In this document: positions 22,523 through 31,121 of the stretch, piece by piece
Layout of the letters: each line of letters opens with the position of its first letter
Position numbering within the stretch: the stretch's first letter is position 1
Assembly: GCA_023150345.1 (NCBI GenBank)
Contig: JAKLLB010000027.1
Span: 1-43,333, forward strand
Reading direction: 5' to 3'
Length of the DNA: 43,333 bases
Origin: Aquabacterium sp.
Lineage (GTDB): Bacteria > Pseudomonadota > Gammaproteobacteria > Burkholderiales > Burkholderiaceae_C
Program-made: the position numbers and the translations under genes
Notes under the pieces: model-generated
What the model was told of the DNA's origin: nothing
What the model saw: the letters and a program-made list of their open reading frames with translations, nothing else
Databases searched by the model: none

Positions 22523-23797
22523 ATGCATCCGAGAACACGAACAACGATCGGCATGCGGCAGGCACTGCTTGCCGCCGTACTGGCCGGGGCCGCTGCCGGC
22601 GCAGTGGCGCAGGCACCAGCAGCCCCGACGCATGGCGGACCTGGCACGCCCGGCCTCAAGGAACTCTTCGAGGCGGCCTGGGCACGTCAACCCGAGGCGC
22701 TGGCGCTGCAGTCCCGCCGGGAAGCGGCGCAGGCGCAGCGCCGTGCGGCCGAAGCCTGGACCCCCGAGCCGCCTGCGCTTGAGGCAAGCCACAGGACCGA
22801 CCGCCTCACCCGCAACGACGGCGCCCGGGAACTCGAGGTCGGTCTCGCCGTGCCGTTGTGGCTTCCAGGCGAACGCCGCAGCAGCGGCGCGCTCGCGGAG
22901 GCCGAGACAGCCGCCGTCGAAAGCCGTGCCCAGGCTGCCCGCGTTCGCCTGGCCGCAGCGGTCCGCGAATCCTGGTGGAACTGGCAGCGTGCCGGCGTCG
23001 ATGTCGAGATCGCGCGCGGGCAGCTCGACAACGCACGCAAGCTCGCCGCCGACGTCTCGCGCCGCGCCAGGTCCGGTGAGCTCGCTCGCGCCGACCAGCA
23101 CCAGGCCGATGGCGCCGTGGCCGCGGCGGAGGCGGGACTGGCGCAGGCCGAGGCTGCGGCCACGGCGGCGCTGCAGCAGGTCAAGGCCTTGTCGGGGAGC
23201 CCGATGGGGATAACCCCCGCAGTGATGGCTGCTGCCGAGCCCGAGCCCGCCGCGACCGAGGCGGGCACCCATCCGGCGATCGCGGAGCTGCAGGATCGCG
23301 CCAGCGCCGCCGAGCGCACCGCCGTGCTGGCTGCCACGCAGTCGCGTTCGAACCCCGAACTGACCCTGGCAACGACGCGCGACCGCGGGGCGTCGGGCGA
23401 GCGATACGGCCAGACGCTGACACTGGCCGTGCGCATTCCGTTCGGTGGCGGTCCGAGACATGACAGCCGAGTGGCCAGCGCGCGTGCCGATGCTGCCGAG
23501 GCCCGGGCCCAGCTTGCGCTCGACCGCGCGCGCTTGCAGTCCGAGCGCGACGCCGCCGTGGCAAGGGTCGACGCGGCGCGGGTCCAGCTGGCAGCGGCCG
23601 AGCGCCGGGCGACGCTGGCACGCGAAACACGCGGCTTCTTCGAGAAGTCTTTCCGGCTGGGCGAGACCGACCTGCCGACCCGGCTGCGCATCGACGCAGA
23701 GGCCAACGAGGCCGAACGGCAGGCCGCGCGCAGTCGCATCGAGCTGGCCGCCGCGATCTCCGCCTGGCGCCAGGCGCTGGGGCTGCTGCCGCAGTGA
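22523..23797 (+). CDS. czcC: CzcC-type outer-membrane efflux protein (operon 2)
   Basis: TolC-like outer-membrane channel, 424 aa. Signal peptide with cleavage near AVAQA (about residue 30). Helical repeats include LKELFEAAWARQPEALALQ and, near the end, a KSFRLGETDLPTRLRI segment. An unusually Ala-rich central region forms the coiled coils. The ATG at 22523 follows CTGGAGCATCGG; an earlier TTG at 22505 is less likely. It is only distantly similar to the operon 1 CzcC, so operon 2 is a separate lineage and not a recent duplication. Confidence 0.88.
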   Translation: MHPRTRTTIGMRQALLAAVLAGAAAGAVAQAPAAPTHGGPGTPGLKELFEAAWARQPEALALQSRREAAQAQRRAAEAWTPEPPALEASHRTDRLTRNDGARELEVGLAVPLWLPGERRSSGALAEAETAAVESRAQAARVRLAAAVRESWWNWQRAGVDVEIARGQLDNARKLAADVSRRARSGELARADQHQADGAVAAAEAGLAQAEAAATAALQQVKALSGSPMGITPAVMAAAEPEPAATEAGTHPAIAELQDRASAAERTAVLAATQSRSNPELTLATTRDRGASGERYGQTLTLAVRIPFGGGPRHDSRVASARADAAEARAQLALDRARLQSERDAAVARVDAARVQLAAAERRATLARETRGFFEKSFRLGETDLPTRLRIDAEANEAERQAARSRIELAAAISAWRQALGLLPQ

Positions 23798-23838
23798 CGA
23801 ACGAACCGAACAACCACCTCCTCTTGCGAATCTTCACC

Positions 23839-24393
23839 ATGAGACTGACATCCTTCATCGCTGCGCTTGGCCTCGCCACGGCTGCCTTGCTGTCCCCGCC
23901 GGCTCACGCCGGCGAGGGCCACGACCATGGCGAAGCCGCTCCCGCGGCGGCCGGACCCGCTCTGCCCCGCTTTGCGGCCGCCTCGGAGACCTTCGAGTTG
24001 GTGGGCGTGCTCAATGGCAAGCAGATCACCCTGTACCTGGACCGCGCCGCCGACAACAGCCCGGTCACCGATGCCCAGATCGAGATCGAGATCGCCGGCA
24101 CCAAGCTCAAGGCCGAGAAGCACGAGGGCGCCTACGAAGTCGCGCTGGCAGCCGAGCCGAAGCCGGGCGTCCTGCCCGTCACGGCCACGGTGACGGCTGG
24201 CACGGAGGCCGATCTGTTGGCTGGCGAGTTCGATCTCCACGAGGAGGCGCATGCCGACGAGTCCGCACATGCGCACGGCTGGCAGGAGTACGCCGCTTGG
24301 GCCGCAGGCGCCATCGCCGCGGTGGCCGTCCTGATCGCAGTCGTCCGCCGCGTTGCGGCCAACCGTCAATCCCGCGCCGGAGCCCCCGCATGA
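23839..24393 (+). CDS. Membrane-anchored His-rich periplasmic protein of RND operon 2
   Basis: A 184-aa protein. Signal peptide ending AHA, then mature N-terminus GEGHDHGEAAP, a beta-sandwich-like domain (VGVLNGKQITLYLDRAADN, EVALAAEPKPGVLPVTATV), a His/Glu-rich hinge EEAHADESAHAHGWQEY and one C-terminal membrane helix (WAAGAIAAVAVLIAVV) with a basic tail. It shares the GEGHDHG mature N-terminus with the CzcB encoded next, and the two genes overlap by ATGA. It is probably an inner-membrane-tethered periplasmic metal acceptor working with the adaptor; no characterised homologue is recalled. Confidence 0.75.
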   Translation: MRLTSFIAALGLATAALLSPPAHAGEGHDHGEAAPAAAGPALPRFAAASETFELVGVLNGKQITLYLDRAADNSPVTDAQIEIEIAGTKLKAEKHEGAYEVALAAEPKPGVLPVTATVTAGTEADLLAGEFDLHEEAHADESAHAHGWQEYAAWAAGAIAAVAVLIAVVRRVAANRQSRAGAPA

Positions 24394-25526
24394 AGCCGAA
24401 TCGCATCCGCACGTTCTCGGCGCTCGCGGCTACTCCGCTGGCAGCCCTGATGCTCATCCTGGCCGGCGCGCGGCCTGTTCATGCCGGTGAAGGCCATGAC
24501 CACGGCGGCGCCGCCGCGGCGCCCAGCGCCAACGGCCCGCAACGCTTGCCGGACGGTGGCGTCTTTCTGCCCAAGCCGGCGCAGCGCCAGCTCGGCATCC
24601 GCACGCTGCTCACCGAGGCTGCGGAACTGCCTCGCTCGTTCGAGCTGAACGGCAAGGTCGTGATGGACCCGAACGCTGGCGGCAAGGTGCAACCCCTGAA
24701 CGCCGGCCGCGTCGAACCGGGACCGCGCGGGTTGCCGACCGCAGGCCAGACGGTGCGCAAGGGCGAGGTTCTGGCCTACGTCGTTCCGTCGGCCGCGCCG
24801 ATCGAGCGCTCGAACCAGGCCGCGCAGCTGGCCGAGCTGCGCGCCGCGAAGTCCCTGGCCGACAAGCGTGTTGCGCGCCTGAAGGAGCTCTCCGATACCG
24901 TGCCGCGCAAGGACATCGAGGCGGCCGAGAGCGAGGCGCTGAGTCTGGCCGAGCGCATTGCTGCCGTCGGCACGGGGCTGGCAACGCGCGAGGCCCTGGT
25001 CGCGCCGGTCTCTGGCGTGATCGCCTCGGCCCACGTCGTCGCCGGCCAAGTGGTCGATGCACGCGAACTGGTTTTCGAAGTGGTCGATCCTCAGCGCCTG
25101 CACATCGAAGCCGTGGCCTTTGACCCCGCGGTCGCTGCCGGCATCGGGCGGGCGACCCTCGCGGTCGGCAGCGAGCGGGTGCCGCTCGCCTTTGTAGGCG
25201 CCGCCCGCAGCCTGCGCGAGCAGGCGCTTCCGCTGACCTTCCGCGCGCAGGGCAAAGCCCTCACCGCTCTGGCCGTCGGCCAGCCGGTTCGCGTTTTCGT
25301 CCAGGGCAAGGAACTGGTCAAGGGCATCGCGGTGCCGGTGGCATCGCTGATGAAGAACCCGGCGAACCAGACCATCGTGTGGGTGAAGACTGCGCCCGAG
25401 CGCTTCGAACCACGCACGGTGACCGTGGAGCCGCTGGACGGCGTGAGCATTGCCGTCACCTCCGGCCTGAAAGCCGGTGATCGGGTCGCCACGCAAGGTG
25501 CGACCTTGATCAACCAGGTCCGCTGA
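24390..25526 (+). CDS. czcB: CzcB-type membrane-fusion protein (operon 2)
   Basis: Periplasmic adaptor, 378 aa. Signal ending RPVHA, then a His-rich mature N-terminus GEGHDHGGAAA, and an LPKPAQRQLGIRT entry to the barrel-sandwich hybrid domain. The hairpin is short and includes LKELSDTVPRKDIEAAESEA. The lipoyl half APVSGVIASAHVVAGQVVD and a beta-barrel follow. It ends GLKAGDRVATQGATLINQV, the membrane-proximal domain. ATG at 24390 overlaps the previous stop. It is not a lipoprotein, unlike the operon 1 CzcB. Confidence 0.9.
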   Translation: MKPNRIRTFSALAATPLAALMLILAGARPVHAGEGHDHGGAAAAPSANGPQRLPDGGVFLPKPAQRQLGIRTLLTEAAELPRSFELNGKVVMDPNAGGKVQPLNAGRVEPGPRGLPTAGQTVRKGEVLAYVVPSAAPIERSNQAAQLAELRAAKSLADKRVARLKELSDTVPRKDIEAAESEALSLAERIAAVGTGLATREALVAPVSGVIASAHVVAGQVVDARELVFEVVDPQRLHIEAVAFDPAVAAGIGRATLAVGSERVPLAFVGAARSLREQALPLTFRAQGKALTALAVGQPVRVFVQGKELVKGIAVPVASLMKNPANQTIVWVKTAPERFEPRTVTVEPLDGVSIAVTSGLKAGDRVATQGATLINQVR

Positions 25527-25536
25527 GGAGCCCCCG

Positions 25537-28500
25537 ATGTTCAAGTGGCTCCTCGACAACAGCCTGACGAACCGCCTGCTGGTGATCATCGCCAGCGTGG
25601 TGCTGATGGCGTACGGCGCGTTCACCCTGTCCCGAACACCGGTGGACGTGTTCCCCGACCTCAACAAGCCGACCGTCACCATCATGACGGAAGCCGGCGG
25701 CATGGCCGCCGAGGAGGTTGAACAGCTCATCACCTTCCCGCTGGAGACGACGATGAACGGGCTGCCCGGCGTGGAGAGCGTTCGCTCCACCTCGTCAGCC
25801 GGCCTGTCCTTCCTTTACGTCACCTTCGACTGGAGCACCGACATCTTCCGCGCGAGGCAGCTCGTCGCCGAGCGGCTGGCATCGATGGAGGAAGGTCTGG
25901 CCGAAGGCGTGGTGCCTCGCATGGGGCCGATCAGCTCGATCATGGGCGAGATCATGCAGATCGCCATTCCGGTCGATCCGCAGAAGATCAGCCCGATGGC
26001 CGTGCGCGAGTACGCCGACTGGGTGCTGCGGCCACGCCTGCTGTCGGTGCCCGGCGTCGCGCAGGTGATCCCGATCGGCGGCGAGGTTCGGCAATTCCAG
26101 GTGCAGCCCAACACGGCGCGCATGGCCGAACTCGGCATCACGCACGACCAGCTGGAAGCAGCGCTAAGGGGATTTTCCGCGAACACCTCCGGGGGTTTCC
26201 TGGAGCTCAATGGCCGCGAGTACCTCATCCGCAACCTCGGCCGGACGTCGCGCCTGGATGACCTGAAGAACCTGGCAATCGGTGCGAACCGGGGTCAGCC
26301 CATCCTGCTGCGCCAGATCGCCGAAGTCACGTTCGCCGCAGCGATCAAGCGCGGTGATGCCGGCTTCGAAGGCAAGCCTGCCGTGATCCTAGGGGTCCAG
26401 AAGCAGCCGACCGCCGACACGATCGCGCTGACGAAGTCGATCGAGGAAGCGCTGACAGGGCTCAAGGCCTCGCTGCCGGCCGGCATGGAGGCGCCCCGCG
26501 TCACCTTCCGCCAGGCCAGCTTCATCGAGGCGTCGATCACCACGCTGCAGGGCAAGCTGATCGGCGCGTCGGTCTTTGTCGCGGCGATCCTGTTCTTCTT
26601 CCTCGGGACGCTGCGGCCGACGGTGATCGCGCTCACCGCGATTCCCGTGTCGATCTTCATCACCGCGCTGGTCTTCCGCTACTTCGGGCTGTCGATCAAC
26701 ACGATGACGCTGGGCGGCCTGGCCATCGCCATCGGCGGGCTCGTGGACGACGCGGTGGTCGGTGTCGAGAACGTGCTGCGGCGCTTAAAGGAAGACCGCG
26801 CCAAGCACCCGCACTCGCGCCTTCATCCGCTGGAGGTCGTCGCCCACGCCACGATGGAGGTCCGCTCCGCGATCCTGTATGCGACGGTGATCATCGTGCT
26901 GGTCTTCATCCCCTTGTTCGCATTGCCGGGATTGGAAGGCAAGCTGTTCGTGCCGCTGGGCATCGCCTTCATCGTGTCCACGCTGGCCTCGCTGGTGGTG
27001 TCGGTGACGATCACGCCGGTACTGAGCTTCTATTTGCTGCCGCGGATGAAGAATCTCGACCACGGCGACACGAAAGTGCTTGCCTGGCTCAAGGCCCGCT
27101 ACAGCAGCAGCCTCCAGGCCGTGCTGGCCCGTCCGAAGGCCGCGCTCGCTTCCGCCGGCATCGCGGTGGTCACCGCCGCCGCGGCCGTGCCGTTCTTCCC
27201 GACGACGTTCCTGCCGCCGTTCAACGAAGGCACCCTGCTGATCGGCCTGCGCCTGAACCCCGGCGTCACGCTTTCGGAAAGCTCGGCGGTCGCACGCCAG
27301 GCCGAGACGCTGGTCAGCCAAGTACCCGAGGTGACGCACGTCGGGCGTCGCAGCGGCCGGGCCGAACTGGACGAGCACGCCGAGGGCGTTCACGTCAGCG
27401 AGCTGGACGTCGGCATCGTGCCGACCGCAGAGCTCAAGCGGTCGATGGACGAGGTCAAGGCGGACATCCGGGCGAAGCTCGCGAACCTCCCTGCGGCCAT
27501 CGAGATCGGCCAGCCGATCTCGCACCGCATCGACCACATGCTCTCCGGCGTGCGCTCGCAGATCGCGGTCAAGATCTACGGCGAGGACCTGGATGCGCTG
27601 CGCGGTCAGGCCGATGCCTTGCGCCAGCGACTGGCCGCGATACCGGGCATCGCCGACCTGCAGATCGAGAAGCAGGTGCTCGCGCCACAGATCAAGGTGC
27701 GCGTGGACTACGCGGCGGCGGCCCAGTACGGCCTGCCGGCACCGCAGGTGCTCGCCACATTGCAAAGCCTGGTCGAGGGCGAGAAGATCACCCAGATCGT
27801 CGAGGGCGGTCGGCGCTTCGCGCTGGTGGTCAAACTGCCGGAGTCGGCCCGTTCGATCGAGGGGCTCAGCCAGATCCTGATCGAGACCCCGACCGGGCGC
27901 ATCCCGCTGTCCAAGGTGGCCTCGATCGAGGACGGCGACGGCCCGAACCAGATCAGCCGCGACGATGGCAAGCGGCGCATCGTGCTGTCGGCGAATGCCT
28001 CCGGGCGCGCGCTGTCGGAGATCGTGGCCGACATCCGCAAGAACGTCGCGGAGACGAAGCTGCCCGAGGGCTACTTCATCACGCTGGGCGGCCAGTTCCA
28101 GGCACAGGAGGAGGCCTCTCGTCTGGTCGGCCTTCTGTCGATCGTGTCGCTGGCGTTGATGTTCGTGGTGCTCTACAGCCGCTACAAGTCCACCACCCTG
28201 TCGGCGCTGATCATGGTGAACATCCCGCTGGCCCTGGTCGGCGCGGTGATCGGCTTGTGGCTCTCGGGCCAGCCGCTGTCGGTGGCCGCGCTGGTGGGCT
28301 TCATCACGCTGGCTGGCATCTCGGTGCGCAACGGCATCCTGAAGGTCAGCCACTACATCAACCTGATGCGCTTCGAGGGCGAGGCCTTCGACACGAAGAT
28401 GATCGTGCGCGGCTCGCTCGAACGGCTCAGCCCGGTGCTGATGACGGCCCTGGTCACGGCCTTTGCGCTGGCGCCGCTGCTGTTCGAAGCCGAGCGACCG

Positions 28501-28656
28501 GGCACCGAGGTGCTGCACCCTGTGGCCGTGGTGATCTTCTCCGGCCTCATCAGCTCGACGCTGCTCGACACCTTCCTCACGCCCGCGATGTTCTGGCTCT
28601 TCGGGCGCAAGCCGGCCGAAGCGCTGCTGGACGACAAGGACGCCGAGGCCCTCTGA
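25537..28656 (+). CDS. czcA: CzcA/CusA-type heavy-metal RND pump (operon 2)
   Basis: Inner-membrane RND exporter, 1039 aa with the full two-repeat layout. The proton-relay helix reads LAIAIGGLVDDAVVGVEN: Asp404 and Glu411 are kept, the zinc-type DFG is AIG, and a second Asp (405) replaces the usual Gly after Asp404. This is nearer in form to CusA (AIAIGAMVDAA) than to CzcA in that helix, but it lacks the NAHK extension. The periplasmic part has no obvious Met triplet, so copper or silver specificity is not shown. The name czcA is used for the family; the substrate is open. Confidence 0.9.
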   Translation: MFKWLLDNSLTNRLLVIIASVVLMAYGAFTLSRTPVDVFPDLNKPTVTIMTEAGGMAAEEVEQLITFPLETTMNGLPGVESVRSTSSAGLSFLYVTFDWSTDIFRARQLVAERLASMEEGLAEGVVPRMGPISSIMGEIMQIAIPVDPQKISPMAVREYADWVLRPRLLSVPGVAQVIPIGGEVRQFQVQPNTARMAELGITHDQLEAALRGFSANTSGGFLELNGREYLIRNLGRTSRLDDLKNLAIGANRGQPILLRQIAEVTFAAAIKRGDAGFEGKPAVILGVQKQPTADTIALTKSIEEALTGLKASLPAGMEAPRVTFRQASFIEASITTLQGKLIGASVFVAAILFFFLGTLRPTVIALTAIPVSIFITALVFRYFGLSINTMTLGGLAIAIGGLVDDAVVGVENVLRRLKEDRAKHPHSRLHPLEVVAHATMEVRSAILYATVIIVLVFIPLFALPGLEGKLFVPLGIAFIVSTLASLVVSVTITPVLSFYLLPRMKNLDHGDTKVLAWLKARYSSSLQAVLARPKAALASAGIAVVTAAAAVPFFPTTFLPPFNEGTLLIGLRLNPGVTLSESSAVARQAETLVSQVPEVTHVGRRSGRAELDEHAEGVHVSELDVGIVPTAELKRSMDEVKADIRAKLANLPAAIEIGQPISHRIDHMLSGVRSQIAVKIYGEDLDALRGQADALRQRLAAIPGIADLQIEKQVLAPQIKVRVDYAAAAQYGLPAPQVLATLQSLVEGEKITQIVEGGRRFALVVKLPESARSIEGLSQILIETPTGRIPLSKVASIEDGDGPNQISRDDGKRRIVLSANASGRALSEIVADIRKNVAETKLPEGYFITLGGQFQAQEEASRLVGLLSIVSLALMFVVLYSRYKSTTLSALIMVNIPLALVGAVIGLWLSGQPLSVAALVGFITLAGISVRNGILKVSHYINLMRFEGEAFDTKMIVRGSLERLSPVLMTALVTAFALAPLLFEAERPGTEVLHPVAVVIFSGLISSTLLDTFLTPAMFWLFGRKPAEALLDDKDAEAL

Positions 28657-28696
28657 CCCGTTCCCTGCCTACACACACAACTCCGAAAGGACTTCC

Positions 28697-29083
28697 ATGA
28701 AGACACCCACCGTTCTCGCTTCGCTCGCCCTGGCTCTCGCAGGCTCGGCCTTTGCCGCTGACGACAAGCACGACCACGCCCATGAGCACAAGCCGATGCA
28801 CGGCGGCGTGGTCGTCGAAGTCAAGGACATGGACTATGAACTCGTCGCCAAGGCCACGACCCTCCAGCTGTACCTGCGCGACCACGGGAAGCCGGCCGAC
28901 GTCTCCAAGGCCAGTGCCAAGGTGACGCTGCTGACCGGCACCGAGAAGCAGGAGGTTGAACTGAAGCCTGCCGGCGACAAGCTGGAAGCCACCGGCAGCT
29001 ACAAGGTCGGCCCGGGCACGAAGGCGGTGGCCGTGGTGACGATCAACGGCAAACCCGCTACGGCGCGGTTCACCCTGAAGTGA
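28697..29083 (+). CDS. His-rich periplasmic protein of RND operon 2
   Basis: A 128-aa secreted protein with a signal peptide (cleavage after SAFA). The mature N-terminus is DDKHDHAHEHKPMHGGVVV, a dense His cluster plus Met that could bind Cu, Zn or Ni. The rest is a small beta-sandwich (YELVAKATTLQLYLRDHGKP, KVTLLTGTEKQEVELKPAG, KAVAVVTINGKPATARFTL). Its fold-like pattern resembles the middle of the anchored protein at 23839, as if soluble and anchored versions of one domain flank the pump genes. GAAAGGA lies upstream of the ATG. Confidence 0.75.
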   Translation: MKTPTVLASLALALAGSAFAADDKHDHAHEHKPMHGGVVVEVKDMDYELVAKATTLQLYLRDHGKPADVSKASAKVTLLTGTEKQEVELKPAGDKLEATGSYKVGPGTKAVAVVTINGKPATARFTLK

Positions 29084-29088
29084 TCACC

Positions 29089-29625
29089 ATGCGCGTCCGA
29101 AGACTGCTTCTTGCCCCGATCACCTTCGCGGCCGTCCTGCTGGCCGGTTGTGCAACGCCACCGGCACCGGACCCCACCGCAGAGGCTCCGTACTGCCACA
29201 AGACCAACAAGGGGCGCGTGATCGCGTGCACCAAGGCCCCAGCGCCGAGCCTGAACGCTGACGCAGAAGCGAAACGCTTCTCGGCCGATCCAGGCGCGCT
29301 GACTGTGTACGTGGTGCGCCGCAACTGGTCGGATGGACGCAACTTCGTGAAGGTCCAGGTGGATGACGGCCCCGCGGTGGAGACCTTGCCGGACACGATG
29401 ATCCGGGCCAAGCTGAAGCCCGGCGCGCACACGATCGCCTTCGATTTCGAGGGCCAGCGCAAGACCACCAGCGTCGAGGGCAAGGCCGGCGAGGTTCGCT
29501 TCGTCCGGATCGACGGCGTCGTGTGGGCCTGGAAGAGCAGCTTCGAGTGGGCCGCTGATCCCGAGCCAGCGATTCGCGAACGCGCGCTCAAGGCTCGGCT
29601 GGTGGCCGACCTCGTCGCCCGCTGA
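29089..29625 (+). CDS. Small lipoprotein ending RND operon 2, paralogue of 10862
   Basis: A 178-aa lipoprotein with signal and lipobox LLAGC. Motifs in order are YCHKTNKG, CTKAPAPSL, LTVYVVRRNWSDG, PGAHTIAFDFEG, KAGEVRFVRIDGVVWAWKS and a closing ARLVADLV. These match the protein at 10862 along the whole length. The ATG at 29089 is preferred; a GTG at 29080 overlaps the previous stop. Its place at the end of an RND operon, like its paralogue, suggests a conserved accessory of these exporters. DUF2846-like layout is inferred; function is unknown. Confidence 0.78.
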   Translation: MRVRRLLLAPITFAAVLLAGCATPPAPDPTAEAPYCHKTNKGRVIACTKAPAPSLNADAEAKRFSADPGALTVYVVRRNWSDGRNFVKVQVDDGPAVETLPDTMIRAKLKPGAHTIAFDFEGQRKTTSVEGKAGEVRFVRIDGVVWAWKSSFEWAADPEPAIRERALKARLVADLVAR

Positions 29626-29645
29626 GGGAGGGAGATGCTGCGCGC

Positions 29646-30735
29646 GTGAACTCGCCCGAACACCCGTCGGTCCGCCGGCTGCCAGCCGGCGTCGGCGCGG
29701 CCCTGCTTGCTGCCTTACTCTTTGGTGCCGGTACTCCACTCGCCAAGGCCCTGATGACCGGGATGGGGCCGTGGATGCTGGCAGGCTTGCTCTACCTAGG
29801 CTCGGGTCTGGGACTGGCGACGCTGCCGCTGGTTCGGCGCACACCATCGGCGCACACCATCGGCGCACACCATCGGCGCAGCTGGCCACGGCCGAGTGGC
29901 CCTGGCTGATCGGTGCCGTGCTTTTTCGGGCGGCGTGGTCGGGCCGGTGCTGCTGATGTTCGGTCTCTCGGGCATGCCCGCCTCGGGCGCGTCACTGCTG
30001 CTCAATGCGGAGGGTGTCTTCACGGCGCTGCTGGCCTGGTTCGCCTTCAAGGAAAACTTCGATCGCCGCATCGCGCTCGGGACGCTCGCCATCGTCGCGG
30101 GCGCCCTGGTGCTGAGCTGGCCCGGCGACGCGCAGTTCGGTGCCTTCTGGCCCTCCGTCGCGGTTTTGGGCGCTTGCCTCGCCTGGGGCATCGACAACGA
30201 CCTAACGCGCAGGGTGTCGCACGCCGATGCGACCTAGGTGGCGATGGTGAAGGGCCTGGCCGCGGGTTCGGTCAACCTCGCCATCGCGCTGGCGTTGGGC
30301 GCAAGTCTGCCGTCGCCCGGCCTGCTCGCGGGTTCGGCCGTGCTGGGCTTCTTCGCCTATGGCATCAGCCTGACGCTGTTCGTACTTGCGCTGCGCCGCC
30401 TGGGCACGGCGCGGACCGGGGCCTACTTCTCAGTGGCGCCATTCTTCGGCGCCGTCCTGGCTGTCGGCCTGCTCGGGGAACCCGTGACGCCGGGGCTGCT
30501 GGTCGCTGGTGCGCTGATGGCGCTGGGGGTCTGGCTGCACCTGAGCGAGCGGCACGAGCATCCGCACCGGCACGAAGCGATGGAACATGAACATGAGCAC
30601 GAACACGACGTGCACCATAACCACCACCCGCTGGGCGATGCTCAGCCGGTTCGGCACACCCATCGCCATCAACGTGCGCCTATGGCGCACACGCACGAGC
30701 ACTTCCCGGACGAACACCACCGGCACTCACACTGA
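29646..30735 (+). pseudogene. Broken DMT/EamA-type exporter with His-rich tail
   Basis: Ten-helix drug/metabolite transporter in three frames. Frame 1 from 29646 gives GVGAALLAALLFGAGTPLAK up to the 13-bp repeat at 29835. A second frame continues ATAEWPWLIGAVLF to a TTTTT run near 29925. A third frame carries SGGVVGPVLLMFGLSG and onward to TAG at 30235-30237, where GAT GCG ACC TAG GTG stands for an expected Trp codon. It then reads on (MVKGLAAGSVNL, LRRLGTARTGAYFSVAPFFG) to a His-rich tail ([19 protein letters not shown] and more) ending at 30735. Three lesions make it non-functional as sequenced. It follows the lipoprotein by 20 nt. Confidence 0.82.
29835..29880 (+). repeat. 13-bp tandem repeat in DMT gene
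   Basis: CGGCGCACACCAT occurs three times perfectly (29835-29847, 29848-29860, 29861-29873) plus CGGCGCA. Because 13 is not a multiple of 3, copy number sets the frame: one or four copies keep the gene open here, three do not. With a single copy the protein reads RRTPSAQLATAEW. This is a slippage-prone site. Confidence 0.9.
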
Positions 30736-30757
30736 GCGCCCACAGCCCGGAGAGTCA

Positions 30758-31075
30758 ATGAAGACCCTTGCCCTGTTCATCGCCACGGCGTTGGCCCAGA
30801 TTGTCGGCTGCTACTTGCCGTACCTCTGGCTCAAGCAGGGTAAGAGTACTTGGCTGATGGTGCCAGCTGCCGTCAGCCTCGCGCTCTTCGCATGGCTGCT
30901 GACGATGCACGAGACAGCGGCCGGCCGGGTCTACGCGGCCTACGGCGGCGTCTACATCGGCGTGGCGCTCATCTGGCTCTGGGCCGTCGATGGCACCAGG
31001 CCGACGGCATCGGATGTGGCCGGCGTTACGGTTGCGCTGGCAGGCATGGGCATGATCATGTTCCAGCCGCGCTGA
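30758..31075 (+). CDS. YnfA/UPF0060-family small membrane protein
   Basis: A 105-aa inner-membrane protein with four helices, SMR-transporter-like. Signature segments are [39 protein letters not shown] and [15 protein letters not shown]. YnfA-family proteins are small and of uncertain function; some act in efflux. GGAGAG precedes the ATG; the longer open frame is a shadow of the DMT tail. It is a common passenger of metal-resistance islands. Confidence 0.88.
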   Translation: MKTLALFIATALAQIVGCYLPYLWLKQGKSTWLMVPAAVSLALFAWLLTMHETAAGRVYAAYGGVYIGVALIWLWAVDGTRPTASDVAGVTVALAGMGMIMFQPR

Positions 31076-31121
31076 GCGGCTGGCGCTGGCGGCTTTCGGG
31101 CTACCCGTCTATGCCAGGAAA

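Noticed and set aside
26785-28518. 577-codon open frame antisense to czcA 2
   Set aside because: Shadow of a conserved pump gene; low-complexity His/Arg/Gln-rich translation with no domain.
29835-29880. Tandem repeats considered as a CRISPR or iteron array
   Set aside because: The units are 13 bp with no spacers and lie inside a transporter coding sequence; simple slippage explains them.
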